DNA of 64,000 bases from Rheinheimera sp. 1928-s (GTDB taxonomy: Bacteria > Pseudomonadota > Gammaproteobacteria > Enterobacterales > Alteromonadaceae), in assembly GCF_029269265.1 (NCBI RefSeq), contig NZ_JARIXP010000001.1:671306-735305 (forward strand). Direction: 5' to 3'. Position numbers and translations under genes: made by a program. Under the pieces are notes generated by a model that saw only the letters and a program-made list of their open reading frames with translations, was not told the DNA's origin and searched no databases. Of this stretch, positions 7,815 through 16,072 are shown piece by piece (within the stretch, counting starts at the first letter, position 1; every line of letters begins with the position of its first letter).

Positions 7815-10800
7815 ATGATCAAACTAAGACTGTCCTTGTGCAGTACGGCAATGCTTTGCGCTTTATTGCCCGCTGCTTCGGCGGATCAAACCACGCCGGT
7901 TCAAGGGATCCGTGATAAATCACCACAACTTTATGCCTTAACGAATGCCACTGTGATCACTGAACCAGGCAAACGCCTGGACAATGCCACTGTACTGATT
8001 AGCAATGGAAAAATCAGCAAAATCCAAAATAAAGCTGATGTGCCAGCTGGCTATCAGAGCATAGATGCCAGTGGTTATTTTATTTATCCGGGTTTTATCG
8101 ATTTATACAGTCAGTATGGTCTGCCCAAAGCAGAAAAAGACGCTAAAGCTGGCTTTGGTCGCAAGCCAAATTACAGCAATGATCGCAAAGGTGGCAACGC
8201 CAGTAATGCGGCTATTCATGCCCGTCAGCAGTGGGTTAATGAATTTAAACCTGATGCTGAACAAGCAAAAAACTATCAGCAACAGGGTTTTACCACAGTT
8301 CAATCGGCCCGTTTTGATGGTATTTTCCGTGGTCAGGCTTTTGTTGCGTCCTTAGTCGCAGGTTTACCGAACGAAGCTGTATTACGTGCTCAGGCCAATC
8401 AGTTTATGGCCTTTAGTAAAGGTACTTCAGTTCAAAGTTATCCATCTTCTTTAATGGGCAGCATAGCCCTTATTCGCCAGACTCTGGCCGATGCCAACTG
8501 GTACAGTCAGGCTTATGGCAAAGATAACTGGCGTTTTTATAACCAGCCTATTGAATTTAATGCTGATTTAGCTGCTTTAGCCCAGCTGAAAACTCAGGGG
8601 GTGGTATTTGAGGCGGCTGACGATCAGGCGCTGTTGCGTGCGGATAACCTGTTAAAGGAATTTGGACTGGATAAAGTGACATTGGTGGCTTCTGGCTACG
8701 AATACAGTCGTATTGAACAGGTCAAAGCGACTGGCCGTCCTCTGATTTTACCGCTGGCCTTTCCTGCCGCTCCTGCTGTGCAGCAGTTAAATGATCAACT
8801 GGATGTCGAGCTGGCTGCGTTACGTCACTGGGAAAGAGCGCCATCCAATGCTGCGGTATTGGAACAGGCTAAAATTCCTTTTGCCCTGACTCTGCATAAA
8901 TTGGAAAAACCAGAGCAGTTCTGGCCGAATTTACGTAAAGCCCTATCTTATGGATTAAGCCAGCAAAAAGCTTTAGCAGCGCTGACCACAGAGCCGGCAA
9001 AATGGTTAGGTATGGACAAACAGATCGGTAAAATTGCTGTGGGTTATCAGGCCGATTTAGTGGTCAGTAAAGGTGATTTATTTGCTGACGGTGAAATAGT
9101 TGCGACTTGGGTTCGTGGTCAACAGCAGCAATTTACCGCCATGGATTTACCAGCCTTTGCCGGTACTTATCAGTTGAGTGTGAACGGCAGCAACTTGCCA
9201 CTAGAACTGACAGATAAAAAAGGCTCAGTGGAAGGTTCGGTTAAACTGGGCGATAAAACCAGCAAACTGAATCATGTGGCTGTGCAAAAAAATCAGCTGC
9301 AATTTGCATTGGATTTAAAAGCGCTGGGACAAGGTTCTGGTGTGGCGCAGTTTAGTGGTGAACTTAAAGGCAAAACCTTGCAAGGTAAGTTAGTCACAGC
9401 AGAGGGCACTATTGTTGCCATCAGCAGCCTGCAACAGCCTCTGGTTGCTAAAACGGATCAGAAAAAGGCGGCGGAAAAGCCTGTTCTGCTGTCAAAAGTG
9501 ACGATGCCAAATCGTGCGTTTGGTGTGACACAACAAGCAAAGCAGCAAAATGTGCATATTAAAAATGCCACAGTCTGGACTTCAGCAAAGGCTGGTAAGT
9601 TAGAAAATACGGACGTACTGGTGAAGGATGGTAAGTTTGTCAAAATTGGCAAAAACTTATCTACGCCTTCAGGTTATCAAGCCATTGACGCGACTGGCAT
9701 GCACCTGACAGCTGGTATTATCGATGAACACTCGCATATTGCTATTGACCAGGGCGTCAACGAAGGCTCTGATGCCGTGACCTCTGAAGTGCGTATTGCC
9801 GATGTGTTAGACGCCGATGATATTAATATTTACCGCGGTTTAGCTGGTGGTACTACGACAGCTCAGTTGTTGCATGGCAGCGCCAATCCTATTGGCGGCC
9901 AGGCACAAATTATTCAGCTGCGCTGGGGCGATAGCTCAGATCAACTGAAATTCAAAGGCGCACCAGAAAGCATCAAGCTTGCTTTAGGTGAAAACGTCAA
10001 ACAATCCAACTGGGGCGAAGATTTTGTCAGCCGTTACCCACAAACCCGCAGTGGTGTCGATACCATTATTCGTGATGCCTTCCAGGCCGCCAAAGAATAC
10101 AAAGCGCAGTGGGCTGAGTATGAAGATTTATCCAGCTCTGAACGGGCAAAAACTGCACCGCCGCGGGTGGATTACCGCATCAAAACTTTGGTCGAGATTT
10201 TAGACAAAGAACGCTTTATCCATATTCACTCCTATGTGGCATCAGAAATTCTGATGATCATCAAATTAGCCGACGAAATGGGTTTTAACATCACTACTTT
10301 TACGCACATTCTGGAAGGCTACAAAGTAGCAGACGAGATGAAAGCGCATGGTGCCAGTGCTTCGAGCTTTGCCGATTGGTGGGCTTATAAAATGGAAGTG
10401 CAGGATGCTATTCCAACCAACGTCTGTTTAATGCAACAACAAGGTGTGTTGGTCAGCATCAACTCAGACAGTCCGGATTTGCAGCGCCGCCTGAACCAGG
10501 AAGCCGCTAAAGCTGTGGTGTATTGTGGCATGGATGAGCAACAAGCCTTGAATATGGTGACTATTAATCCGGCCATACAGCTGAAAATAGACTCTAAAGT
10601 AGGTTCAGTGGAAGAAGGTAAACAGGCTGACTTCGTCTTATGGTCTGCCCATCCATTGTCTGTGTACGCCCGTGCTCAGCAAACCTGGATTGAAGGAGCA
10701 CCTTATTATCAGCTGACTGCAGACGAACAGTTACAACTGCAGGTCAAAAACGAAAAACAACAGCTGATCCAGAAGGTGTTACAGGCTTCTGACAGCGAAA

Positions 10801-10898
10801 AAGCAGGTTCTGGTGCGTCATACAAAGCCAATAACCCGGTTTGGCACTGTGAAGATAATCACGACGTGTTATCTGTTGCTTTTGGTCATCAGCATTAA
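7815..10898 (+). CDS. Exported two-domain amidohydrolase-family protein, first domain degenerate
   Basis: 1027 aa with signal peptide (MIKLRLSLCSTAMLCALLPAASA). It contains two successive amidohydrolase units. Unit 1 (about 35-445) keeps the framework IDASGYFIYPGFIDLYSQYGL but has no HxH metal motif, so it is probably inactive. Unit 2 (about 570-985) keeps the metal set: HSH near 638-640 (GIIDEHSHIA), His in FIHIHSYVAS near 802, His in FTHILEG near 829 and Asp in NSDSPD near 883. A beta-rich linker (about 450-540) joins them. AGGA lies seven bases before ATG 7815. It overlaps the next gene's possible start and forms an operon with a second amidohydrolase-like gene. Substrate unknown; the family includes imidazolonepropionase-like and peptide-degrading enzymes. 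Confidence 0.85.
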   Translation: MIKLRLSLCSTAMLCALLPAASADQTTPVQGIRDKSPQLYALTNATVITEPGKRLDNATVLISNGKISKIQNKADVPAGYQSIDASGYFIYPGFIDLYSQYGLPKAEKDAKAGFGRKPNYSNDRKGGNASNAAIHARQQWVNEFKPDAEQAKNYQQQGFTTVQSARFDGIFRGQAFVASLVAGLPNEAVLRAQANQFMAFSKGTSVQSYPSSLMGSIALIRQTLADANWYSQAYGKDNWRFYNQPIEFNADLAALAQLKTQGVVFEAADDQALLRADNLLKEFGLDKVTLVASGYEYSRIEQVKATGRPLILPLAFPAAPAVQQLNDQLDVELAALRHWERAPSNAAVLEQAKIPFALTLHKLEKPEQFWPNLRKALSYGLSQQKALAALTTEPAKWLGMDKQIGKIAVGYQADLVVSKGDLFADGEIVATWVRGQQQQFTAMDLPAFAGTYQLSVNGSNLPLELTDKKGSVEGSVKLGDKTSKLNHVAVQKNQLQFALDLKALGQGSGVAQFSGELKGKTLQGKLVTAEGTIVAISSLQQPLVAKTDQKKAAEKPVLLSKVTMPNRAFGVTQQAKQQNVHIKNATVWTSAKAGKLENTDVLVKDGKFVKIGKNLSTPSGYQAIDATGMHLTAGIIDEHSHIAIDQGVNEGSDAVTSEVRIADVLDADDINIYRGLAGGTTTAQLLHGSANPIGGQAQIIQLRWGDSSDQLKFKGAPESIKLALGENVKQSNWGEDFVSRYPQTRSGVDTIIRDAFQAAKEYKAQWAEYEDLSSSERAKTAPPRVDYRIKTLVEILDKERFIHIHSYVASEILMIIKLADEMGFNITTFTHILEGYKVADEMKAHGASASSFADWWAYKMEVQDAIPTNVCLMQQQGVLVSINSDSPDLQRRLNQEAAKAVVYCGMDEQQALNMVTINPAIQLKIDSKVGSVEEGKQADFVLWSAHPLSVYARAQQTWIEGAPYYQLTADEQLQLQVKNEKQQLIQKVLQASDSEKAGSGASYKANNPVWHCEDNHDVLSVAFGHQH

Positions 10899-10909
10899 TG
10901 GAGTCATCA

Positions 10910-12208
10910 ATGAAATTCTCTAAACTTTTTTTACTGGTGACTGCAGCGCTGAGCCTGACTGCACAGGCGAACGACATAGTGCCAGCACCTAAACAAACTG
11001 CAGCCATTTTGTTACAGGATGCCACAGTGCATACAGTGACCAACGGCGTATTAAAAGACACAGATGTATTGCTGGTGGACGGAAAAATCAGTGCTATAGG
11101 CACAGATTTAGCAGTACCTGCTGGTGCTCAGGTGCTGTCTTTACAGGGCAAGCAGTTGTATCCCGGCTTGATTGCTCTGGCGAATCAGCTGGGTTTAACT
11201 GAAATTGAAGCGGTGCGAGCCACGGACGACAGCACTGAAGTCACTCAGACCAACCCGGATATTAAAGCTCAGGTGGCGTATAACGCGGATTCTGAAGTAG
11301 TGCCTACTATTCGTGCCAATGGTTTTAGTTACACTTTGGTGTATCCAAATGGCTCTTTGATTATGGGGCAGTCCGCTTTTATGCAACTGGATGCCTGGAA
11401 CTGGAAAGATGCCACAGTGGTGGATTCAGTGGCTTTGCATATCAAATGGCCACGAGCTGACGTGATGCCTCATCCATGGCGTCCACAAAAGCCTGAAGAT
11501 ATTCGTAAAGCCAGCCAAAAAGCGATGACTGAGCTTGAAGGCTATTTCAAAACAGCCAAAGCTTATGCGCAAGCTGTCGGCGATGGCGTGAAACTGCCAG
11601 TGGATTCACGCTGGCAGGCGATGATCCCGGTATTTAAAGGTGAGTTGCCGGTATTTGTGCATGCCAATGACGAGCGTCAAATTGAACAAGCGATGAAGTT
11701 TGCCCAGCACTATGGTTTTGCCCTGACCATAGTAGGTGGACGTGATGCATGGCGTATCGCACCGCAACTGGCTGCGGCCAATGTGTCGGTTATTTATACT
11801 TCGCCTTATGGCATTCCTGAACGTGCCGATGAAGCCAGCAGCCAGTCGTTCCAGACTCCGGCTCAGTTGGCTAAAGCAGGGGTGAAATTTGCGTTGTCTC
11901 TGGATGGGTACTGGGATACCCGCAATGTGGTATTTGCTGCAGGACAAGCCATTAGCTATGGCTTAAGCCCGGAGCAGGCGTTACGTTCTGTTACACTTGA
12001 TGCCGCAGCTATTGCTGGCGTAGCTGATAAAATCGGTAGCATCGAAGTGGGTAAGGCTGCCACTCTGGTGGTGTCTGATGGTGATATTTTTGATTATCTC
12101 GGGCACAAAGTACGTTATATGTGGATTGATGGCCGTGCTGTTGATTTAAATAGCCGCCACAAACAACTGCATGACAAATACCAGCAGCGTTATCAGGCTA
12201 AAAACTGA
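10910..12208 (+). CDS. Exported amidohydrolase-like protein lacking the HxH metal motif
   Basis: About 432 aa with signal peptide (MKFSKLFLLVTAALSLTAQA). It follows the amidohydrolase layout (LLQDATVHTVTNGVL, the GKQLYPGLIALANQLGL strand, a C-terminal GSIEVGKAATLVVSDGDIFDYLG) but the HxH position is ALA, so hydrolysis with the usual binuclear metal site is unlikely. It resembles the degenerate first half of the preceding protein in layout and in its loss of HxH. The start is ATG 10910 because GGAG sits six bases upstream; an ATG at 10898 overlaps the previous stop (TAATG). A GAAA-loop terminator follows at 12213-12239. It could be a non-catalytic partner of the active unit encoded upstream. 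Confidence 0.82.
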   Translation: MKFSKLFLLVTAALSLTAQANDIVPAPKQTAAILLQDATVHTVTNGVLKDTDVLLVDGKISAIGTDLAVPAGAQVLSLQGKQLYPGLIALANQLGLTEIEAVRATDDSTEVTQTNPDIKAQVAYNADSEVVPTIRANGFSYTLVYPNGSLIMGQSAFMQLDAWNWKDATVVDSVALHIKWPRADVMPHPWRPQKPEDIRKASQKAMTELEGYFKTAKAYAQAVGDGVKLPVDSRWQAMIPVFKGELPVFVHANDERQIEQAMKFAQHYGFALTIVGGRDAWRIAPQLAAANVSVIYTSPYGIPERADEASSQSFQTPAQLAKAGVKFALSLDGYWDTRNVVFAAGQAISYGLSPEQALRSVTLDAAAIAGVADKIGSIEVGKAATLVVSDGDIFDYLGHKVRYMWIDGRAVDLNSRHKQLHDKYQQRYQAKN

Positions 12209-12212
12209 GTAG

Positions 12213-12239
12213 TCAGGGGCGAAAGCCCCTGAATTTTTT
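12213..12239 (+). terminator. Intrinsic terminator after the amidohydrolase pair
   Basis: TCAGGGGC, GAAA tetraloop, GCCCCTGA, then TTTTTT: an 8-bp perfect stem. It separates the amidohydrolase pair from the M28 peptidase gene only 11 bases later, so the peptidase would be made by read-through or from a promoter inside the preceding gene. Confidence 0.85.
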
Positions 12240-12250
12240 AAGGAAATACT

Positions 12251-13924
12251 ATGAAACTGATGTCAATCAGTGCTTTATCCGCCATGCTGGTGCTGGCGGG
12301 CTGTCAAAGTACCCCAACACCTTCTTCTGTGGCTGCGTTGCCAAAAGCCAGCGCCAAAGCCATTGAAGCTCATATGACGTTTTTAGGCGATGACAGCCTG
12401 GAAGGCCGGGATACCGGTAGCCGTGGTCATCAAATTGCGTCGAATTATATTGCCACTCAACTGGCTGCTTTAGGTTTAGAGCCGGCTGGTGAGCAGGGCT
12501 ATTTCCAGTCTGTGCCTTTACGCAAAGCTATGCTGGTACAAAGCAGTGCCAAAATGTCGTTGACGAAAAATGGCAAAACCACAGACTTTGAGTATCCAAA
12601 ACAATTTTTTACGGGTCCAAGCACTTTGCATGCGAAAGCCGATGTCACAGCGCCATTGGTCTTTGTCGGCTATGGCCTGGTCTCCAAAGAGTTTAATCTG
12701 GATGACTACGCCAATCTGGATGTGAAAGGCAAAATAGTGGTGATGTTGGGTGGTCGCCCTAAATCTTTACCCAGTGAAGAAGCGGCTCATATCCAAAGTT
12801 TAAAAGCCGAGAATGCTGCTGAACGTGGTGCTGTGGGTATCCTTACCCTGCATACTCCTTCAGAAGAGAAAGTACGGCCTTATGCCAATAGCCTGATGTA
12901 TTTAACCAGCCCTCGTATGCGCTGGCTGCATAAAGACGGTAAAGCCGAAGGTGAATTTGAGTCATTACTGGGTGGTGCTTACTTACATCCTGACGCTGCC
13001 AAAAACCTGTTTGAAGGGGCCAGCCGTTCTCTGGACGATATTTTTGCTGACTTAGCCGCAGAAAAAGTGCCTACAGGTTTTGCCTTAGAAGGTACTGTTA
13101 ATTTAAAACGTGAATCCACTATGGAAGATATCACCAGCCCGAACGTGGTTGCAGTATTGCCAGGTTCTGATCCGGTGCTTAAAGATGAATATGTGGTGGT
13201 GACGGCTCACTCTGATCACATTGGTTTTTCCAACGATGTACGCAGCAAAGATAAAATTAACAACGGCCTGATGGACAATGCCGCTGGTGTCAGCATTATG
13301 CTGGAAACTGCGCGTTTATTTGCTCAGCAGGCAGAACGGCCAAAACGTTCTATCTTATTTGTTGCTGTAACAGGTGAAGAGAAAGGCTTATTGGGTGCTG
13401 ACTATTTTGCTCATAACCCAACCCGTCCAATCGACAAGCTGGTGGCGAACGTCAATATCGATATGCCAGTCTTGTTGTATCCTTTTGCTGACATAGTGGC
13501 CTTTGGAGCTAACCATTCCAGTTTAGGTGCAACAGTGGATACAGCTGCAGCTGCAGTGGGTATTAGTCAAAGCCCGGATCCGATGCCGGAGCAGGCTATT
13601 TTTACCCGTTCAGATCACTACACTTTAGTGCAGCAAGGTGTGCCATCTGTATTTCTGATGACAGGCTTTACGTCTAAAGATCCTGCTCAAAAAGGTGGCG
13701 AAGTCTGGGGCAAATTTTTTGCCAAGCACTACCACAAACCGACTGATGACAAGGCGGGTTTAACGGCTGACTTTGGTGCTATTCGTTACGATGCCGGCGC
13801 TACTTTCGCCGACATTAACTTCGGTATTACCACTGAGGTCGCGAACAACCCACAGCGGCCAGTCTGGTTAAAAGACAGTTTCTTTGGCAAGATTTTTGGC
13901 AAAGACTACAACCAACAGAAGTAG
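12251..13924 (+). CDS. M28-family zinc metallopeptidase, lipoprotein
   Basis: Envelope-anchored aminopeptidase-type enzyme. The N-terminus is a lipoprotein signal (MKLMSISALSAMLVLAGC, lipobox LAGC). A protease-associated (PA) segment lies about 130-260. The peptidase M28 core follows with all five metal ligands visible: His in TAHSDH (about 320), Asp in MDNAAG (about 341), the Glu pair in GEEKGL (about 375), Asp in NIDM (about 402) and His in SDHY (about 454). 557 aa is usual for PA-containing M28 enzymes. AAGGA lies five to six bases before ATG 12251. It follows two amidohydrolase-like genes and may act in the same peptide or amide salvage route; that link is inference. Confidence 0.9.
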   Translation: MKLMSISALSAMLVLAGCQSTPTPSSVAALPKASAKAIEAHMTFLGDDSLEGRDTGSRGHQIASNYIATQLAALGLEPAGEQGYFQSVPLRKAMLVQSSAKMSLTKNGKTTDFEYPKQFFTGPSTLHAKADVTAPLVFVGYGLVSKEFNLDDYANLDVKGKIVVMLGGRPKSLPSEEAAHIQSLKAENAAERGAVGILTLHTPSEEKVRPYANSLMYLTSPRMRWLHKDGKAEGEFESLLGGAYLHPDAAKNLFEGASRSLDDIFADLAAEKVPTGFALEGTVNLKRESTMEDITSPNVVAVLPGSDPVLKDEYVVVTAHSDHIGFSNDVRSKDKINNGLMDNAAGVSIMLETARLFAQQAERPKRSILFVAVTGEEKGLLGADYFAHNPTRPIDKLVANVNIDMPVLLYPFADIVAFGANHSSLGATVDTAAAAVGISQSPDPMPEQAIFTRSDHYTLVQQGVPSVFLMTGFTSKDPAQKGGEVWGKFFAKHYHKPTDDKAGLTADFGAIRYDAGATFADINFGITTEVANNPQRPVWLKDSFFGKIFGKDYNQQK

Positions 13925-13931
13925 TTGATGC

Positions 13932-13962
13932 GGGTCAGAGCTTGCGCTCTGCCCCATCTTCT
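13932..13962. terminator. Bidirectional hairpin between convergent genes
   Basis: GGGTCAGAGC, loop TTGC, GCTCTGCCCC: ten pairs with one mismatch, followed by a T-rich stretch (CTTCTTTTT) on the plus strand. It sits between the M28 gene and the minus-strand receiver gene. It begins with the same GGGTCAGA as the longer palindromes at 44430 and 57484. Confidence 0.7.
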
Positions 13963-13964
13963 TT

Positions 13965-14762
13965 TTAGTGTTCCATAATGCGGCTTAATAAAGCCCGCAC
14001 TGTTTCAGGTTCAAAAGGTTTATCACACAAGGCATTGACGCCCGACTGCGCAATATTAGCTAAGTGTGATTCATTGGCCTCACTGGTCACCATCAACACC
14101 GGTATATGGCTTTGCTGGCTATGTTCACGGATATACTGGGTTAGCTCCTGACCGTTCACTTCCGGCATATTAAAATCCGTCACCACCAAATCAAACATGT
14201 TGTTTTGCAGCAGCTCAATGGCTTGTTGTCCATCTTCGGCTTCGGTTAAATGCTGAATGCCCAGATTTTGCAGTACACGTTTAATATGGTTGCGGGCCAG
14301 GCGACTATCGTCTACCACTAACACTCGTACGTCATGCACATCAAATAAACTCAGTTCCAGCTCAGCCGGACTTAACAAGTCGATGGCCGCATTTAAGGCT
14401 TTGCCCAACTGAATTGAGTTAAAAGGTTTAGGTAAAATGGCCACCACACCGGATTGCTTAAACTGTTCCAACTGAGCCTTTTTGGTTTCAGAAGAAATTA
14501 ATACAAAAGGCACTTCAGCTAAATCAGCGTCGTTTTTTAGTTTCGCCAGCAGTTCCAGACTAGTGCCTTGTTCAAAGTACAAACTACTGATCACTAAATC
14601 GGCTTTGTGTTGCTTCAGCTGCACCATGGCCGTGGCAATACTGTCGGCTGTGCTGACTTGAGTTGCGCCTTCTTCGGCCAGTTGTTTGATAATAATTTTG
14701 CGCTGAACATCAGAAGGTTCAATCAGTAGAATAGATAAATCGGCAGGGGAGAGTTGTTGCAT
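13965..14762 (-). CDS. Response regulator with two receiver domains, the first degenerate
   Basis: 265 aa consisting only of two CheY-like receiver domains and no output domain. Domain 2 (about 145-262) is canonical: the DD pair in VVDDSR (151-152), phospho-acceptor Asp196 in VVTDFNMP, and Lys in CDKPFE. Domain 1 (about 10-125) keeps the fold and the Lys (LPKPFN) but its acceptor position is Ser60 in DLVISSLYF, so it cannot be phosphorylated in the normal way. It would act by phosphorylation-dependent binding to a partner, as CheY and FrzZ-like proteins do. No histidine kinase is adjacent. Transcribed in the same direction as yciH with a 30-base gap, so possibly downstream of it in one transcript. 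Confidence 0.87.
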   Translation of the reverse strand: MQQLSPADLSILLIEPSDVQRKIIIKQLAEEGATQVSTADSIATAMVQLKQHKADLVISSLYFEQGTSLELLAKLKNDADLAEVPFVLISSETKKAQLEQFKQSGVVAILPKPFNSIQLGKALNAAIDLLSPAELELSLFDVHDVRVLVVDDSRLARNHIKRVLQNLGIQHLTEAEDGQQAIELLQNNMFDLVVTDFNMPEVNGQELTQYIREHSQQSHIPVLMVTSEANESHLANIAQSGVNALCDKPFEPETVRALLSRIMEH

Positions 14763-14792
14763 CAGACACTCGCTTGATGATGGGGTGACGGC

Positions 14793-15191
14793 TTAACCAC
14801 CAGCCCATTTATGTTTATAACCTAGTTTGGTTAACTCCTGCTGCACCAGTTCGCGTTGATCACCCTGAATTTCAATCACGCCATCCTTGACCGAACCGCC
14901 ACAACCACACTTTTTCTTTAATAAAGCCGCGATTTCTGTCAGTTTTTCTGCGCTTTCAGCAAGGCCAGAAATAGTGATCACGGCTTTGCCATTGCGGCCT
15001 TTGGTTTCACGTTTTAAACGTGCGTGGCCATCCGTAAAACTTTGAGCCACAGCTTTTTGCTGTTTGGGTTTATCAATACGGCCTGAATCTGTACTGTAGA
15101 CCAAATCATCTGCTTTTGCTGCTGTCGCAGCTTCAGCAGGTCGCCCCAATTGTTGTTGCCAGTCGGCTAACGAGATTTTTTTGCCACTCAT
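14793..15191 (-). CDS. yciH: SUI1/eIF1-type translation factor YciH
   Basis: 132 aa; the bacterial SUI1 homologue, thought to influence start-codon choice during translation initiation. The C-terminal SUI1 fold has KAVITISGL, the basic CGCGGSVKDGVIEIQGDQ motif typical of YciH, and ends with LGYKHKWAGG. The N-terminus (MSGKKISLADWQQQLG) is a variable extension. Start ATG 15191 is preferred because the longer upstream reading has no family similarity and would overlap the divergent GAF gene. The 140-base gap to that gene must hold both promoters. Confidence 0.9.
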   Translation of the reverse strand: MSGKKISLADWQQQLGRPAEAATAAKADDLVYSTDSGRIDKPKQQKAVAQSFTDGHARLKRETKGRNGKAVITISGLAESAEKLTEIAALLKKKCGCGGSVKDGVIEIQGDQRELVQQELTKLGYKHKWAGG

Positions 15192-15330
15192 AAAACAATC
15201 TGTGTAAGTCCTCAGAAAGCGCACGATAAACAACAAATGAATAAACAGCAAGCTTGAAAATAAGGAGGCAAAAAAAGCCATTGGCAAATAAAAGGCTTCT
15301 GGTAAACTACGGCTAATTTTAGAAATCTGG

Positions 15331-16020
15331 ATGGCTGAAGTGTCTATTACCTTATATCTGGAACAGTCTGGGTTAGCGGCCGTATTGCAAGGGCAAGAAA
15401 CGGCTATAGAGCAGGCAGTTACCGCATTAAAAAAACAACTTTCTATCGCAGCGGCTCCTGCTGTCACCTGGTCTTATCAGGTGCCTGAATTAGGTGAAGG
15501 TGGAGCTTGTTCTTTGTTTGGCCAACTGGCTGATGAACCTTACGACCTGGCCGCCACTATTGGCCAAAGTGAAGTAACAGCTGCAGCTTTAGCTCAGCTC
15601 ACTGCGGTGGTGCAGAACTATCAGCAAACCAATGACAGTGATTGGTTTGGTATTTACCAAAAACGTCAGAACCCTCAAGGTGAAACCGTACTGGTGAAAC
15701 TGGCCTATTTTGGAGCTGCTTCCCGTGCTGAGTTTCCGTTAACGGTTGAATTTGCAGCTATCAGCAATAACAGTACTGTTGGACTGACTGGCAAAGCGAA
15801 AGTGATTAACGATGTTACAGCTTATTTAACAGCGGGTGGTGAATATTACACCTGCGATCCGAAGGTCTTATCCGAAGCTTGTTTGCCTTTATTTAACGGC
15901 AAAGGTGAACTGGCAGGTATTATTGACGCTGAGGCTTTTAAACGTCAGGCCTACCATACAGAAGCGCTGATCCGCTTAGTCGCCATTTGTCTTGTGCTGC
16001 CGGGTCTGTTGCCCGCATGA
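15331..16020 (+). CDS. GAF-domain protein (resembles free methionine sulfoxide reductase fold)
   Basis: 229 aa, cytoplasmic, no signal peptide or membrane helix. A GAF-like core is suggested by SDWFGIYQKRQNPQGETVLVKLAYFG and by a C-terminal CDPKVLSEACLPLFNGKGELAGIIDAEAF, which parallels the Cys-containing end of fRMsr proteins (the LDIDS position being IDAEA). The first 80 residues are unfamiliar. If it is an fRMsr relative it would reduce free methionine-(R)-sulfoxide with Cys residues near 178 and 186; a ligand-binding GAF without enzyme activity is equally possible. It is divergent from yciH. Function is uncertain. Confidence 0.65.
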   Translation: MAEVSITLYLEQSGLAAVLQGQETAIEQAVTALKKQLSIAAAPAVTWSYQVPELGEGGACSLFGQLADEPYDLAATIGQSEVTAAALAQLTAVVQNYQQTNDSDWFGIYQKRQNPQGETVLVKLAYFGAASRAEFPLTVEFAAISNNSTVGLTGKAKVINDVTAYLTAGGEYYTCDPKVLSEACLPLFNGKGELAGIIDAEAFKRQAYHTEALIRLVAICLVLPGLLPA

Positions 16021-16072
16021 TAAGATGAAACCGAATTGATTCATTAACACCGCAAACTAACAGGTAATTACT

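Noticed and set aside
10744-11103. 119-codon minus-strand frame across the amidohydrolase junction
   Set aside because: Shadow of two real genes and without recognisable features.
15192-15467. N-terminal extension of yciH to codon 1 at 15467
   Set aside because: Not similar to any YciH, would overlap the divergent GAF gene, and ATG 15191 matches the family start.
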